NCBI GenBank assembly: GCA_040437565.1 | Contig: JBDOQK010000042.1 | Coordinates: 248,001 to 312,000, forward strand | Length of the DNA: 64,000 bases | Direction of reading: 5' to 3' | From: Albugo candida | Lineage: Eukaryota; Oomycota; Peronosporomycetes; Albuginales | In this document: positions 21,610-33,047 of the stretch, in pieces | How the letters are laid out: every line of letters starts with the position of its first letter | Position numbering within the stretch: the stretch's first letter is position 1 | Program-made: the position numbers and the translations under genes | The notes under the pieces: generated by a model | What the model saw: only the letters and a program-made list of their open reading frames with translations | Database searches by the model: none | What the model was told of the DNA's origin: nothing

Positions 21610-22648
21610 TTACTGAAGTGAGCACATACGACTCGACACTGTGTTTCTTGGGACTAATTGTTGCGACTGCAATAATGTCTCACGAGCTGTAATCTTTTGC
21701 AATAAATCTTCTCCGACGTTTTGGAAGCGTTCAATCCATTCCTTCCTTTCTAATTGGTTCATATTGCTATGTTGTTCCAATAATTCGATAACTTTCCCGT
21801 TGAAGTCACCCAACTTACTTGCACTGGTCACATCATTATTCTCCAATCGCTGCTGAACTAGTTCTGATAATTGCAAGAGATTTTCTTTGTCCAATTGTAA
21901 TTGTTTTAATTGCGCACATATTTCGTCCTGCGTCTGTGACCACTTTGTTTCCGTTTTTGCATGCAACTCTATAGCACGTGATTCGATCTTTTTTATCCAA
22001 TCTTTGTGCTCGTTACAAACATCATAAAGAGCTTTCAAACGTAAATTTTCACTTTGTTCCGCCGAAACCTCGGAAGTAGGAGTAGAATGTATAGATCGAT
22101 AGAAATTCACTACCAACCCGCTCGTTCCCCAAAACTCAATTAATTGTTCTGTTACCAGTAATTGAAACGACTACAACACACTGTCAATTCGTCAACATTT
22201 GTCAATTCATCTGATTGGTACCTTTTCGTGACAAATGGTACTAGTGACGTTTCTGTTCGGTGTGAATTGATATTGTATCGAGATCGATTCATTTTCTTCC
22301 GTCTTTTCAATTCCCATTTCAACATTTACCCATATTATCTGTCCAACCAAATGATTTAATGGCGCTTCTACTTCGCTTCCGTCTTCCAGCGCGTTTGAAT
22401 GCAATCGTGGAACAATTCGAATGCGAATCGTGTCAAATAAAATCTTCTGATGCGTTTCCCACTGAATTGTCGCGATTATGTCGATCGAAAATCTACACAA
22501 CCAGATGAATTGCGCGCATTATTCGACAGTGCCCGCTTACAAAAAAAGCAACGGCCTCAAACTCAAAAACGCATTTCCAATCGCTCGATTTTCGCTCGGG
22601 AAAAATGTGGTACGCATACGCAATGTTACACTGCAAATTAATTCTCAT
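21610..22648 (-). CDS. coiled-coil protein with C2-like, kinesin-tail-like N-terminal part
   Basis: Three exons on the minus strand (22648-22541, 22461-22222, 22170-21610), all phase-0 joints with gtaagc/gtacca donors and cag/tag acceptors, give about 302 residues. The first half is beta-rich (FDTIRIRIVPRLHSNALEDG, LVGQIIWVNVEMGIEK). It ends in SFQLLVTEQLIEFWGTSGLV, which resembles the xVTEExxxYWxxxxLxVEV strand of C2-like domains found after the motor in kinesin-3 proteins. The second half is a charged coiled coil (ENLRLKALYDVCNEHKDWIK to the end). No motor domain is present; the start lies only 57 bp after the AMPK stop on the same strand. The kinesin resemblance is weak and by memory, so I leave the product unnamed. 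A 5' exon hidden elsewhere is unlikely given the spacing. Confidence 0.55.
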
Positions 22649-22705
22649 TTCCGTTACAAAAATCCCAAAAATACCAATATGTTCCAATAATTACAAGATT
22701 TCTAT

Positions 22706-24757
<2,052 letters not shown>

Positions 24758-24852
24758 TCAATACAGCGCTGCGTAGATGGCGTTTGGCTTTGACTTTTTG
24801 GACTTCAGTTTCTTTCTGGTGAAATATATTTTTTCTTCTTTAGATTTCAGTT

Positions 24853-24941
24853 ATGTTTGAATTTCAAGAGGGCTTGAATCAGATTGGATCCGATCCACGA
24901 CTTTACATAATTGCAGTGCGCGTGGCAGTGACTGAACCAAA
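24853..24941 (+). CDS. possible short coding exon upstream of amidotransferase
   Basis: Begins ATG after attttcag-like sequence (agatttcagttatg) and ends at a strong donor (aagtaagtc at 24942). It would encode MFEFQEGLNQIGSDPRLYII and nine more residues. Splicing to an AG at 25090 would keep frame with the amidotransferase ATG at 25107, giving a longer N terminus. Splicing to 24999 would make a 34-residue peptide. I do not recognise the sequence, and either model is speculative. It lies head-to-head with the AMPK start at 24672, so a shared bidirectional promoter region is possible. Confidence 0.3.
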
Positions 24942-25106
24942 GTAAGTCAAGGCGTTATGTAAAATTTATGATAACTTCGGATAACATTACTGGGTTCAGC
25001 CGACCAACTCTTTGAATTGTTACCACAATCGTCTGATTGATCTGGTGATCGTGACTTACTTATGTTGTGTGATGTACACTAAAACACGTCAAGAAGCATC
25101 TTCACA

Positions 25107-26185
25107 ATGTTTACCTTTCGCACTCATCGCACTCAACGAGCTTTTCTGAGGATTCAAAATCAGAAAAAGTTTGAATCGACACTATCGTTCTTAGTAATTG
25201 ATGGGTATGCTCAAGAAGGAAGACGTGACTTGCAAGAAGGAGGCGCTTCAACGGCGGGCGAGCTTTACACAAGACTACTTACGCAATCAGCGTCATCCAA
25301 ATATGCAGTAAAATGTGATATTGTGTATCCCGCAGATGAGAGCTTTCAGCTTCCGACTTTAGCAAAGGTGCTATTCCAAAGCACATAAACGTATACCGTG
25401 TGTTTAATTGTCCAATCAAGTTTGATGCTGTAGCTTGGACTGGTTGCTCTCTTACAATTCATGAAGAAAATGACGCACGTGTGCAAAAACAGCTCCGTTT
25501 GGCCACTTCTTTGTTTGATTACGGTGCAAATCATCGCACTGTTGAATACGGTTTCTCATGTTCGGTTATAGGAATCCCTCAATTTGGAAGCTGTTGGGCT
25601 GCTCAAGTTGCAATCGTTGCGTCGGGAGGAATATGTGCTCGCAATCCACGTGGAAGAGAAATGGGTATTGCGAGAAAGATTGCGTTGACATCAGAGGGTC
25701 GTGCGCATCCTCTTTTTGAAGGAAAGCCAACTGTGTTTGATGCATTCACCAGTCACAATGATGAAATTACTCATTTGAGTACGGGAGGAGTCAAACTGGC
25801 TGGGAACAGAATATCAACCAATCAAGCGGTTGCCGTGCGGTATCTTCGAGTATGAAACAATTGTTCTCGAGGGTAGACGTCTGAGGGCAATTCTGCTTAG
25901 GGCGAATTTTGGGCAGTACAGTACCATCCCGAGTACAACCTCCACGAAATGGCACGATTGGTATATTGTCGTCGTCGAAGATTGATTAAGCTGGGATTCT
26001 TTCGAGACTTGAAAAGCGCCGATGACTATATAGACACGCTGGAGAATCTTCATATCGATCCTGGACGGTACGACCTTGCATGGAAAATCGGCGTTGACGC
26101 GGATATCATGGACGAGACGATTCGACTTTGTGAAACGCAAAATTTCATCAAGCATTTAGTTGTGCCGTACAGTTTGACAAAGTAG
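25107..26185 (+). CDS. class I glutamine amidotransferase, GMP-synthase-like
   Basis: Four exons (25107-25367, 25421-25523, 25572-25849, 25901-26185) give 308 residues from the ATG at 25107. The GATase fold is intact. FLVIDGYAQEGRRDLQEGGA is the first strand. The nucleophile is Cys129 in FGSCWAAQ, and His223 and Glu225 in VQYHPEYNLHE complete the Cys-His-Glu triad. The segments NPRGREMGIARKIALT, VFDAFTSHNDEITHLS and the C-terminal DLAWKIGVDADIMDETIR are diagnostic of free-standing GMP-synthase-like amidotransferases common in bacteria. No ATP-pyrophosphatase half is present, so the acceptor of the ammonia is unknown. The 24-residue Arg-rich start (MFTFRTHRTQRAFLRIQNQK) could be a mitochondrial presequence. 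The 48-bp second intron has a length divisible by three. Confidence 0.88.
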
Positions 26186-27072
26186 AATTTTAAAGTCTAT
26201 CCGTTTAGTTGTGATGAGTACGAATTGCTGAAGTGTAAAATCCAGTGAGTACCTAATCCTACGTTCTGTCACTCTATGAAAGATTGCTACTCTCATCCCT
26301 GACGTCATGGTGTGTCGGTGATGTGGTAATGGCGTCGCTCGACCGAAGTCACCGGACTGAATAAGTTGATCGTGAGTTTTTTAATTTCACGATTTATATC
26401 TGATTGGTATTGAGTCTGCGGATTCAATCCTACATTTATGGAAAGATTATACTTTGCATGCTGAGATCCTATTGGCCCTATTTAATTCCAATCTGCCTGA
26501 AAACTGAGGACTCCACCGATTCCATCGAGAACCTTGACCTGTAACCCTTTCGTTTAATTCGCACAAAACATTCCTCGTACGGTTCACCTACTCCTAAGTA
26601 TCCGTTTCCATTCTCTTGCGCTAGCGCCAATCTGATCGTATGTACTATTACAGAGTACCTACAATGATTAGCGGTAGGGGGAAACAATCAGGTGGCACAG
26701 CCCAAATCACTGTCTCTAAACTACTTTAGAGTGGCGTTCAAGTAGTGCACTTTAAAGGACAAGCGATAACGAATCTTCTATATTCTCTCTATAACAACCT
26801 ATGTAATTCTTATTCTAATCGTACCCACACTATCCTCTCGACAGGCTTCAAAATAGTAGGATACGGTTTTCTGCTTCCACCCAACGCTGACAATCGAATT
26901 TTGTATGCCTCAGTGTTTTCTGAGCTTTTCTCTCTGAAGCGTGGGAGTTTAATCGACTTTCCCGTCGATTCAACTTTCTTAGTACATCTGAATGCGAAAC
27001 TCAAAGAAGGGCGTGACTTCTTTTTATCACTCAAACTTGTAACTTTCCCTCAGAACGCAATTTATTTGAAAC
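26186..27072. other. intergenic, amidotransferase to RING gene
   Basis: Plus (26745-27092) and minus (26810-27034) frames here lack any recognised domain. Nothing is supported apart from the presumed RING gene promoter. Confidence 0.45.
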
Positions 27073-27987
27073 ATGCTCACATCAATCCGTAACGAGTCAA
27101 TGTATACAGTCTATCATCAAAGCGCCGAGATGCAACTGGATGATGTTAAGAAACAATCGACGGAGCGACGACTACTCAAAATGAGTTGCGAGAAATTACC
27201 AAGCGCATTTGACTATCACGGTCATGCACGGATCCTTTGTGTGGGTGACACAGTGGTGTATCGTGTGTCTATCAATGTCGCTGTGAACACAGCCAGCACT
27301 ACGCAGCAAGATCAAGAATGGATTATGTGGCTGTTCTCCATTTCGCACGAGAGATATCACCAATTTGTCAAGAGCGTGGTGGATATCTTTATTCTTCCGA
27401 ATGTTGTGGAAATTCTTCATCAAAGTGTTGATGTTGATCAAGAACAAGCACCGTATATCGCATTCATCAGATCACTTTATGGTATTTTCCACCGTTATAA
27501 CATGTTAAATGATATATTTGCGGCTCAACATGATGTGACGCAGATGGATCACGGACGCTGCTATTTGGAGTCATTTTTAGCCAAATTATGGGAGACACTT
27601 GAAATTATTCTACCAGCGATCACTGTCGCTACCCATCTACCATTTGCAGGCATTGAAGAGGTTTACACTTTGTACAATATTGTATGTGACTTTTTGATGG
27701 TGCCGCAAGATAAGATTATGGAGACAAGTTGTGTATACACGAATGCAATATTATGTCTGGAAGATGTCGAAGTATTATTGCCCAAGTACGTAAAACAACA
27801 TTGCAGTATCTGTTTGGATGGGTTATTAACAATTGAGTCCTCTCAAAATGGAACAACGCCAAAAAAGAACTCGGAAGCCGTCAAACTTCCATGTGGTCAC
27901 ATTTTTCACGAAGACTGCATCATTCACTGGCTTGGCCAGCGTCCAACTTGTCCAGAATGTCGGGCTCCTGTGGGTATGTGGGTCTAA
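27073..27987 (+). CDS. RING-H2 finger protein, probable E3 ubiquitin ligase
   Basis: 304 residues, no introns seen. The C terminus is a complete RING-H2 finger at about residues 244-298 (CSICLDG, then [20 protein letters not shown] and CPECRAPV), with a 20-residue insert rich in Asn, Lys and Ser between the first and second metal pairs. The rest is helical and not a family I recognise ([34 protein letters not shown]). There is no membrane segment. RING-H2 proteins usually hand ubiquitin from an E2 to substrates; the substrate is unknown. The start is uncertain: ATGs at 27073, 27100 and 27130 are all in frame, and the last is where a stable fold may begin. Confidence 0.8.
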   Translation: MLTSIRNESMYTVYHQSAEMQLDDVKKQSTERRLLKMSCEKLPSAFDYHGHARILCVGDTVVYRVSINVAVNTASTTQQDQEWIMWLFSISHERYHQFVKSVVDIFILPNVVEILHQSVDVDQEQAPYIAFIRSLYGIFHRYNMLNDIFAAQHDVTQMDHGRCYLESFLAKLWETLEIILPAITVATHLPFAGIEEVYTLYNIVCDFLMVPQDKIMETSCVYTNAILCLEDVEVLLPKYVKQHCSICLDGLLTIESSQNGTTPKKNSEAVKLPCGHIFHEDCIIHWLGQRPTCPECRAPVGMWV

Positions 27988-28369
27988 GTGGAACTCGTCA
28001 TCCGTTCTCCATGTTCTGTAAATGTTATGTGTAGTGTCGATACTTTATTAAGTTTAACTACCGTACCTAGTTCGGTAGAATAGGTACGGAACAATACATG
28101 TCTTCACGTTTGCGTTCTGACTTTTACTATTTCACTCCATGAAATATAATTGTATGTCTTTTCTAATTTCCTGATTTGTACGTCGTGTAAGACGAGCCGA
28201 ACTTATAAGTCATACTGCCAATAGGAAGACATTTCGGCACTGTAGCGGCACGTCAACCGTCCCTCTTGCAGTCTAACTTCTTTACAGTGCATTCACGCCA
28301 AGGAAAGTGAAAAAGTCGGTGTTTTTTTTCATTTATTTGTGTTATTTGTACGTTGTTGTTGTTAATTGG
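27988..28369. other. intergenic, RING gene to FYVE gene
   Basis: Short spacer. It contains an inverted pair taccgtacctagttcggta and aataggtacggaac (about 28060-28090), which could form a hairpin after the RING gene; a terminator role is only a guess. Confidence 0.35.
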
Positions 28370-31300
28370 ATGGCCGTACTAGAGGTTCCACTGAGTGATA
28401 ATGTATTTCCTCCAGTCACACTCACCGATGCGCAGCTCGCAACGTATGAGAAACAAAGTCGCGATAAAGTCAATCAATTGATTCGAATCGCAGAAGACGC
28501 GGATTGCGTATATAAATGGGCAGAAATCATATCCAAATCTGGAAACTCATGCTTCAAAGCCCGCGTAGTGACATCAGCACCAGTCCCTTCTGAATCCTTA
28601 CCATCACCTCCACTTGCACCACCAAAGATTCATGCAACTGATATACTTTTATCGAATCGCGGGGATAGTAGCTGTATGCAAGCACCCACAAAATCTCAAA
28701 TTCTCTTGAAATCGAGTGTGCTGCTTCGTGCTTCCTCTGACGATGTGATGGATGCAATAGCTCGTATCTCCACCACGACTATGCGTAAATCATCTCAGTT
28801 TTTATATCCTTCGACATTTATTGACAGTCGCACGCTATTTCATTTACCTCCAATCGATTCGAAGGAACTTAGCTCTCGAACTGAATTCAGTCTGTCGTGG
28901 GGTCCACCAAGTGGGAAAGGGCGACGTCCACGAAGTAAGAGAGAGAGGTCAACGCACACTTCTTCCACAAACTACAGTTTCGAACGTTATCACGCAATCA
29001 AATGGCAATTATTTGGTCAGCACCGTATCTATAAACGACGAAATCTCGCATCCATCAAGCACATCAAACTTTCTAATCAGCAATGTCGTACGATCGGGAA
29101 AACATCCGCGGTCACCATCACTCCACATCAAACCACCAACTCCCATGCTTTGCACATTGAAACACCATGTCCATCGAACCTGGGGACGAACCAGTTTATG
29201 TATTTGCGCCGCTCTCTTCTCACACCACGAGACCATCTGCGACAGGGTAATTTGGCTGCACCACTTCCTGCGAAGAGAATGATGATGCCCTTTCGTACCG
29301 TCCTCCCTGATACAGCGGTCGATTTCTGTGTTTTAGAACACGCAGGAAACTATACGGAGTTCTGCTCCGAACTGGATACTGGGACAAGGCGAAACCAACA
29401 CTCCTCCAATGTTCTGGCTTTTTTCCTTCAATATTCGATCGATCTCACTCCACAGATTTCTTCTTTGGAAGCATTTGGAATTGCGCGAGGAAACGTTTCG
29501 CTGTTCGGAATCGTTGTCGCGAAAACATCGCGTCAAAATGTTGTTTCTGTCACGGCGATCTGTCAATTAGACACCGACGCAAATGCGTCGCCAATGATCA
29601 TGAAACAAGTGGAACAAATCATGATTGAGAATGTTGGTCATATCACACGACTGGAACGGCTTTTGGAAAGGCAACGAATGAGTCGATTGGAATTTGTTGA
29701 ACAATGGCAATGGATTCCTAACGCGGATCGAAAAGTCTGTGCGGTGTGTTTACGAAACTTTTTTCTGCATCGAAAGCATCACTGTCGAGCTTGTGGGGAA
29801 GTTGTATGCTCCTTTTGTGCACCGCTCCGAGAATTAGAGCATCCGATTGCGGATATAACTTCAATTCGAGTGTGCTCATTATGCCTTTCGGGATTGAATA
29901 AAACAGCTCATCGCTCCTCCTCGAGTGCGAAAAGTTTGCGCGGTCATGGGCGAAATACCGACATTATCAATGTGAGAACATCAAGTCGAAAAATGCGAGA
30001 TGGGGGCCAACACGCTGATGCTGATCGTTGTGGAGAAAAAACAAAAAGCAATGAAAGTGCTGCCAAGACTGAAAATGAGAAAAGTCAAGATTATAATGAC
30101 CTTTGTCTTTCATCGTCTGGAGATTCGAAAAATATGATGACCATTCAGTGGGGAATAGAGCAGAAAAGAAGAGGAACACATATCAATTCCAAATCAATCA
30201 AAGAATGTACATCGCCAAGGCTTGGTGCACCTGTGATCGTGGAAACCCTCCGTGAGGAACGTGACAACTTGTTTGATGACAAATTCTCTTGTTTCTTACC
30301 TCCGAAACTGATTGATGAGAAAGCTTTGAATAATGTTGCAAGTCAAATTGACCAAGTACGAAAAGCTATGCATCAGACGATACTGAATCAAGACGGTGAT
30401 GCAGATTCCGAAACAGCCGGTGATTCGTCCTCCGTCTTTGCCGATCACCAAATTGTGAAAGAATGCCAGGAACGAAGTAAGCATTTAATGGACACACTTG
30501 GCAGTGTGTTTTACAAGCAAGAAGAACTGGATGGCTCCGATTCAGAAATTATGTCGAATTTGGAGGATTCGAGCAGCGACCACGAACGAAGTAAACATGT
30601 TTTGTCCGCAAAGTCGCAAAATAAAACAAGAGTTCGGAGAAAACGTAAACTTGGTCATCCCAAATCAAGTCTTGATGGCAAAGAAGCTAATTTGGCCGTG
30701 GATTCTCCATCTTTTGGGGTCGTGGAGGTAAACAGCCAAATAAATGCAAGTCACAAACTCCTCACACACAATAATGGCAGTCAAGATACACCAACAAATA
30801 CAGCGACAACTATTTGTGCGCAACAACTTTATGACAAACGTATGATCGCAAAGATACAAACAGAGTTATCGGAAGTTTGCTTGCAAAATGACACAACGTG
30901 CGGGTGCTCGAGAACCTTGGATGATTACCATCGTCCTCCTCATCTGGAGAGAAAAACGGCCCTCAACTCGCATGACATTGAGAAGCTCGAAGAAAAGATT
31001 GTTGGATTGCAACGGAGTCTACTACTCGCTCATGAACGTCTCAAACAAATTGACGTTGATATGGAAGTAGATAACGAAAAGAAAGATCTGCAACATCGAC
31101 CTCATCATCCACCGAATCAAAAGTCCGCTTCAAGACAGTGTCATGACATTACCTCGGGATATCAATCAGGATATACATCTGGTTATAGCTCTGAGCACAC
31201 TTCCGACCGAAGCTCTCTCAATGACTCGCAAACCGGCTCCAGTCTTGGAATGCGTGAATATTTTATGGCTATCGATGAAGACGGTAACGTTGATGGTGAG

Positions 31301-32968
31301 TTTATATTCGAGGAGCAACAACGTCAACGTCAGCAGAATTTACGACAGCATTCTTTGTCACGGCACAAAATGAAGCGAGTTATCGCACCGCACGCTCATT
31401 GTCGCCGAAAGTTACCAGTTACTAAGGAAATGGTGTCTGAAATCTTTGATGTCGTGGATTCTTCTGAGCGTTCAATCTCAACACAGGAGAACTTTGGCGC
31501 AGACATACAGAATGGAATGTCGGGATTCATCTCCTGCGAGGGCGTTTGTTGCACTGAAGACTTTACTACAGAAAAAGTCGATAGCACTTACAGTGTGGAT
31601 ACACCCACGAGTGCCAAACGATCGAGTAACGTCGAGTACAACTTTGAAGAAGATACTGCTCCAGTTCGAGAATGTAGGTCACAACGAAAACAATCCGTCT
31701 TTGGCTGGCGTGTCCTCGATCCAAGTACAGTGGATTTGCGTAATACCATCGATTTTACGAAAAGCTCAGACGGCAACATATCATTCGATGGCCACAATCC
31801 AGTCAATCAAAAATGCGATTCAGTTGCCGTAAACGATGACTCTGTGCGGCAAGCTTCAAGCTTAGCCGGACGTGTAGTTGTTCAAGGTGGTGCTCGATGT
31901 GACTCCCATTGTGATGAGCCTGGTGTGTTTTATGGCCAAAGCAGCACCATTCGTGAAAGGAAGTCGCAACATTCGCAACCCGAAACTCTCGAAGAAGAAT
32001 GCTGTCAAGATACACGTTCACAACCTCACCACAGCGCGCACGTCTCCTATCGTTATAGAGCAGATATGCGTAACCCATTGAGAACTTCCGTCAGGCACCA
32101 TACGAGACATCGCTCTTGGACAGTAGAGCCTAGCAACTCTCAACGTATTGGAAGCGGTATGGCTGAATCTTATTCTCATCGTGCTTCTCGTATCGGCACT
32201 CATTTACCAGACGAATTGCGCAATGTCGCAGAAGAGAATCACTTGTATTGTTATTCTGAAGCAGAGCATGATCATGGAAGCGCTCCTTTTGATACCCAGT
32301 CATCTCTACATTATTATTCAGATCAGGATGCAATCAGTGGAAATCGACCAGCATTCCGGTCTGTTCGTTCTCGAGGAGCTCATCCCTTCCCGCCTCGCTA
32401 TCGTCATCCTTATCACGCTTCACCAGAGAACGACAGAAACTCAATGGCGTCATCGAGCGCGAGAAGTAGTCATTCCTCATGCTGGGTCAATAATGGTCAT
32501 CACGAGACACGTGGCTCTATGCACAATAGAGTAACGACAGGTAGCACGGATGAGTACGATACTGCGGTAGCTCAGCGATCGAGTACTTCGCGACTCGAGT
32601 CGATGCAATCATGCGCACAAGATGCTGAAGAACATGCTTTGATTTGTGAGCTTGGTGACCACTTATCTTCTCTACGCACCGAATGTGAGGATTCAATACA
32701 ACGCTGCCGAAAATTACAATCGATACGTAAGATCCTGCATCGAATTCTATTAGAAGGCGAAACATGCTCTTTTATGCGATTAAAGCATGAAATGATTCGA
32801 TACCCCGACATTTTGACGGAAACACCAAGCATTATTCGTATATTCCAATTATCTGGTTTTCGCATCGAGTCAAAAGAATTTGTCATGAAGTTTATTGATC
32901 GACTCCGAACGGCTACCATTGTGGCTGAACTGGATCGAGAAATACAAGCCAATATCATAGAGATATGA
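28370..32968 (+). CDS. large FYVE zinc-finger protein
   Basis: 1532 residues from the ATG at 28370; the frame extends upstream to 28307, but only through a GTG. The start MAVLEVPLSDNVFPPVTLTD with LTDAQLATYEKQSRDKVNQL resembles the N-terminal region of many oomycete FYVE/START-type proteins. A FYVE finger lies at about residues 455-515 (CAVCLRNFFLHRKHHCRACG, then CSFCAPLRELEH and CSLCLSG), with the RKHHCRACG core that binds PI3P on endosomal membranes. After it come 1000 residues of low-complexity, Ser/His/Arg/Asp-rich sequence. This includes a short coiled coil (IEKLEEKIVGLQRSLLLAHE) and a Ser-Gly-Tyr repeat (SGYQSGYTSGYSSEHTSDRS). The C-terminal 110 residues look folded and helical (FMRLKHEMIRYPDILTETPS). 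No catalytic domain was seen. Probable endosomal adaptor. Confidence 0.9.
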   Translation: MAVLEVPLSDNVFPPVTLTDAQLATYEKQSRDKVNQLIRIAEDADCVYKWAEIISKSGNSCFKARVVTSAPVPSESLPSPPLAPPKIHATDILLSNRGDSSCMQAPTKSQILLKSSVLLRASSDDVMDAIARISTTTMRKSSQFLYPSTFIDSRTLFHLPPIDSKELSSRTEFSLSWGPPSGKGRRPRSKRERSTHTSSTNYSFERYHAIKWQLFGQHRIYKRRNLASIKHIKLSNQQCRTIGKTSAVTITPHQTTNSHALHIETPCPSNLGTNQFMYLRRSLLTPRDHLRQGNLAAPLPAKRMMMPFRTVLPDTAVDFCVLEHAGNYTEFCSELDTGTRRNQHSSNVLAFFLQYSIDLTPQISSLEAFGIARGNVSLFGIVVAKTSRQNVVSVTAICQLDTDANASPMIMKQVEQIMIENVGHITRLERLLERQRMSRLEFVEQWQWIPNADRKVCAVCLRNFFLHRKHHCRACGEVVCSFCAPLRELEHPIADITSIRVCSLCLSGLNKTAHRSSSSAKSLRGHGRNTDIINVRTSSRKMRDGGQHADADRCGEKTKSNESAAKTENEKSQDYNDLCLSSSGDSKNMMTIQWGIEQKRRGTHINSKSIKECTSPRLGAPVIVETLREERDNLFDDKFSCFLPPKLIDEKALNNVASQIDQVRKAMHQTILNQDGDADSETAGDSSSVFADHQIVKECQERSKHLMDTLGSVFYKQEELDGSDSEIMSNLEDSSSDHERSKHVLSAKSQNKTRVRRKRKLGHPKSSLDGKEANLAVDSPSFGVVEVNSQINASHKLLTHNNGSQDTPTNTATTICAQQLYDKRMIAKIQTELSEVCLQNDTTCGCSRTLDDYHRPPHLERKTALNSHDIEKLEEKIVGLQRSLLLAHERLKQIDVDMEVDNEKKDLQHRPHHPPNQKSASRQCHDITSGYQSGYTSGYSSEHTSDRSSLNDSQTGSSLGMREYFMAIDEDGNVDGEFIFEEQQRQRQQNLRQHSLSRHKMKRVIAPHAHCRRKLPVTKEMVSEIFDVVDSSERSISTQENFGADIQNGMSGFISCEGVCCTEDFTTEKVDSTYSVDTPTSAKRSSNVEYNFEEDTAPVRECRSQRKQSVFGWRVLDPSTVDLRNTIDFTKSSDGNISFDGHNPVNQKCDSVAVNDDSVRQASSLAGRVVVQGGARCDSHCDEPGVFYGQSSTIRERKSQHSQPETLEEECCQDTRSQPHHSAHVSYRYRADMRNPLRTSVRHHTRHRSWTVEPSNSQRIGSGMAESYSHRASRIGTHLPDELRNVAEENHLYCYSEAEHDHGSAPFDTQSSLHYYSDQDAISGNRPAFRSVRSRGAHPFPPRYRHPYHASPENDRNSMASSSARSSHSSCWVNNGHHETRGSMHNRVTTGSTDEYDTAVAQRSSTSRLESMQSCAQDAEEHALICELGDHLSSLRTECEDSIQRCRKLQSIRKILHRILLEGETCSFMRLKHEMIRYPDILTETPSIIRIFQLSGFRIESKEFVMKFIDRLRTATIVAELDREIQANIIEI

Positions 32969-33047
32969 TGTCTCATTGATTCCAACTTTATATTCCAACT
33001 GGTACATTCAGTCGATGCAATCAAAATACTGGAACCCGATTTGCAAA

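Noticed and set aside
27073-27447. Signal peptide or membrane anchor at the start of the RING protein
   Set aside because: The N terminus is polar, with no hydrophobic stretch long enough.
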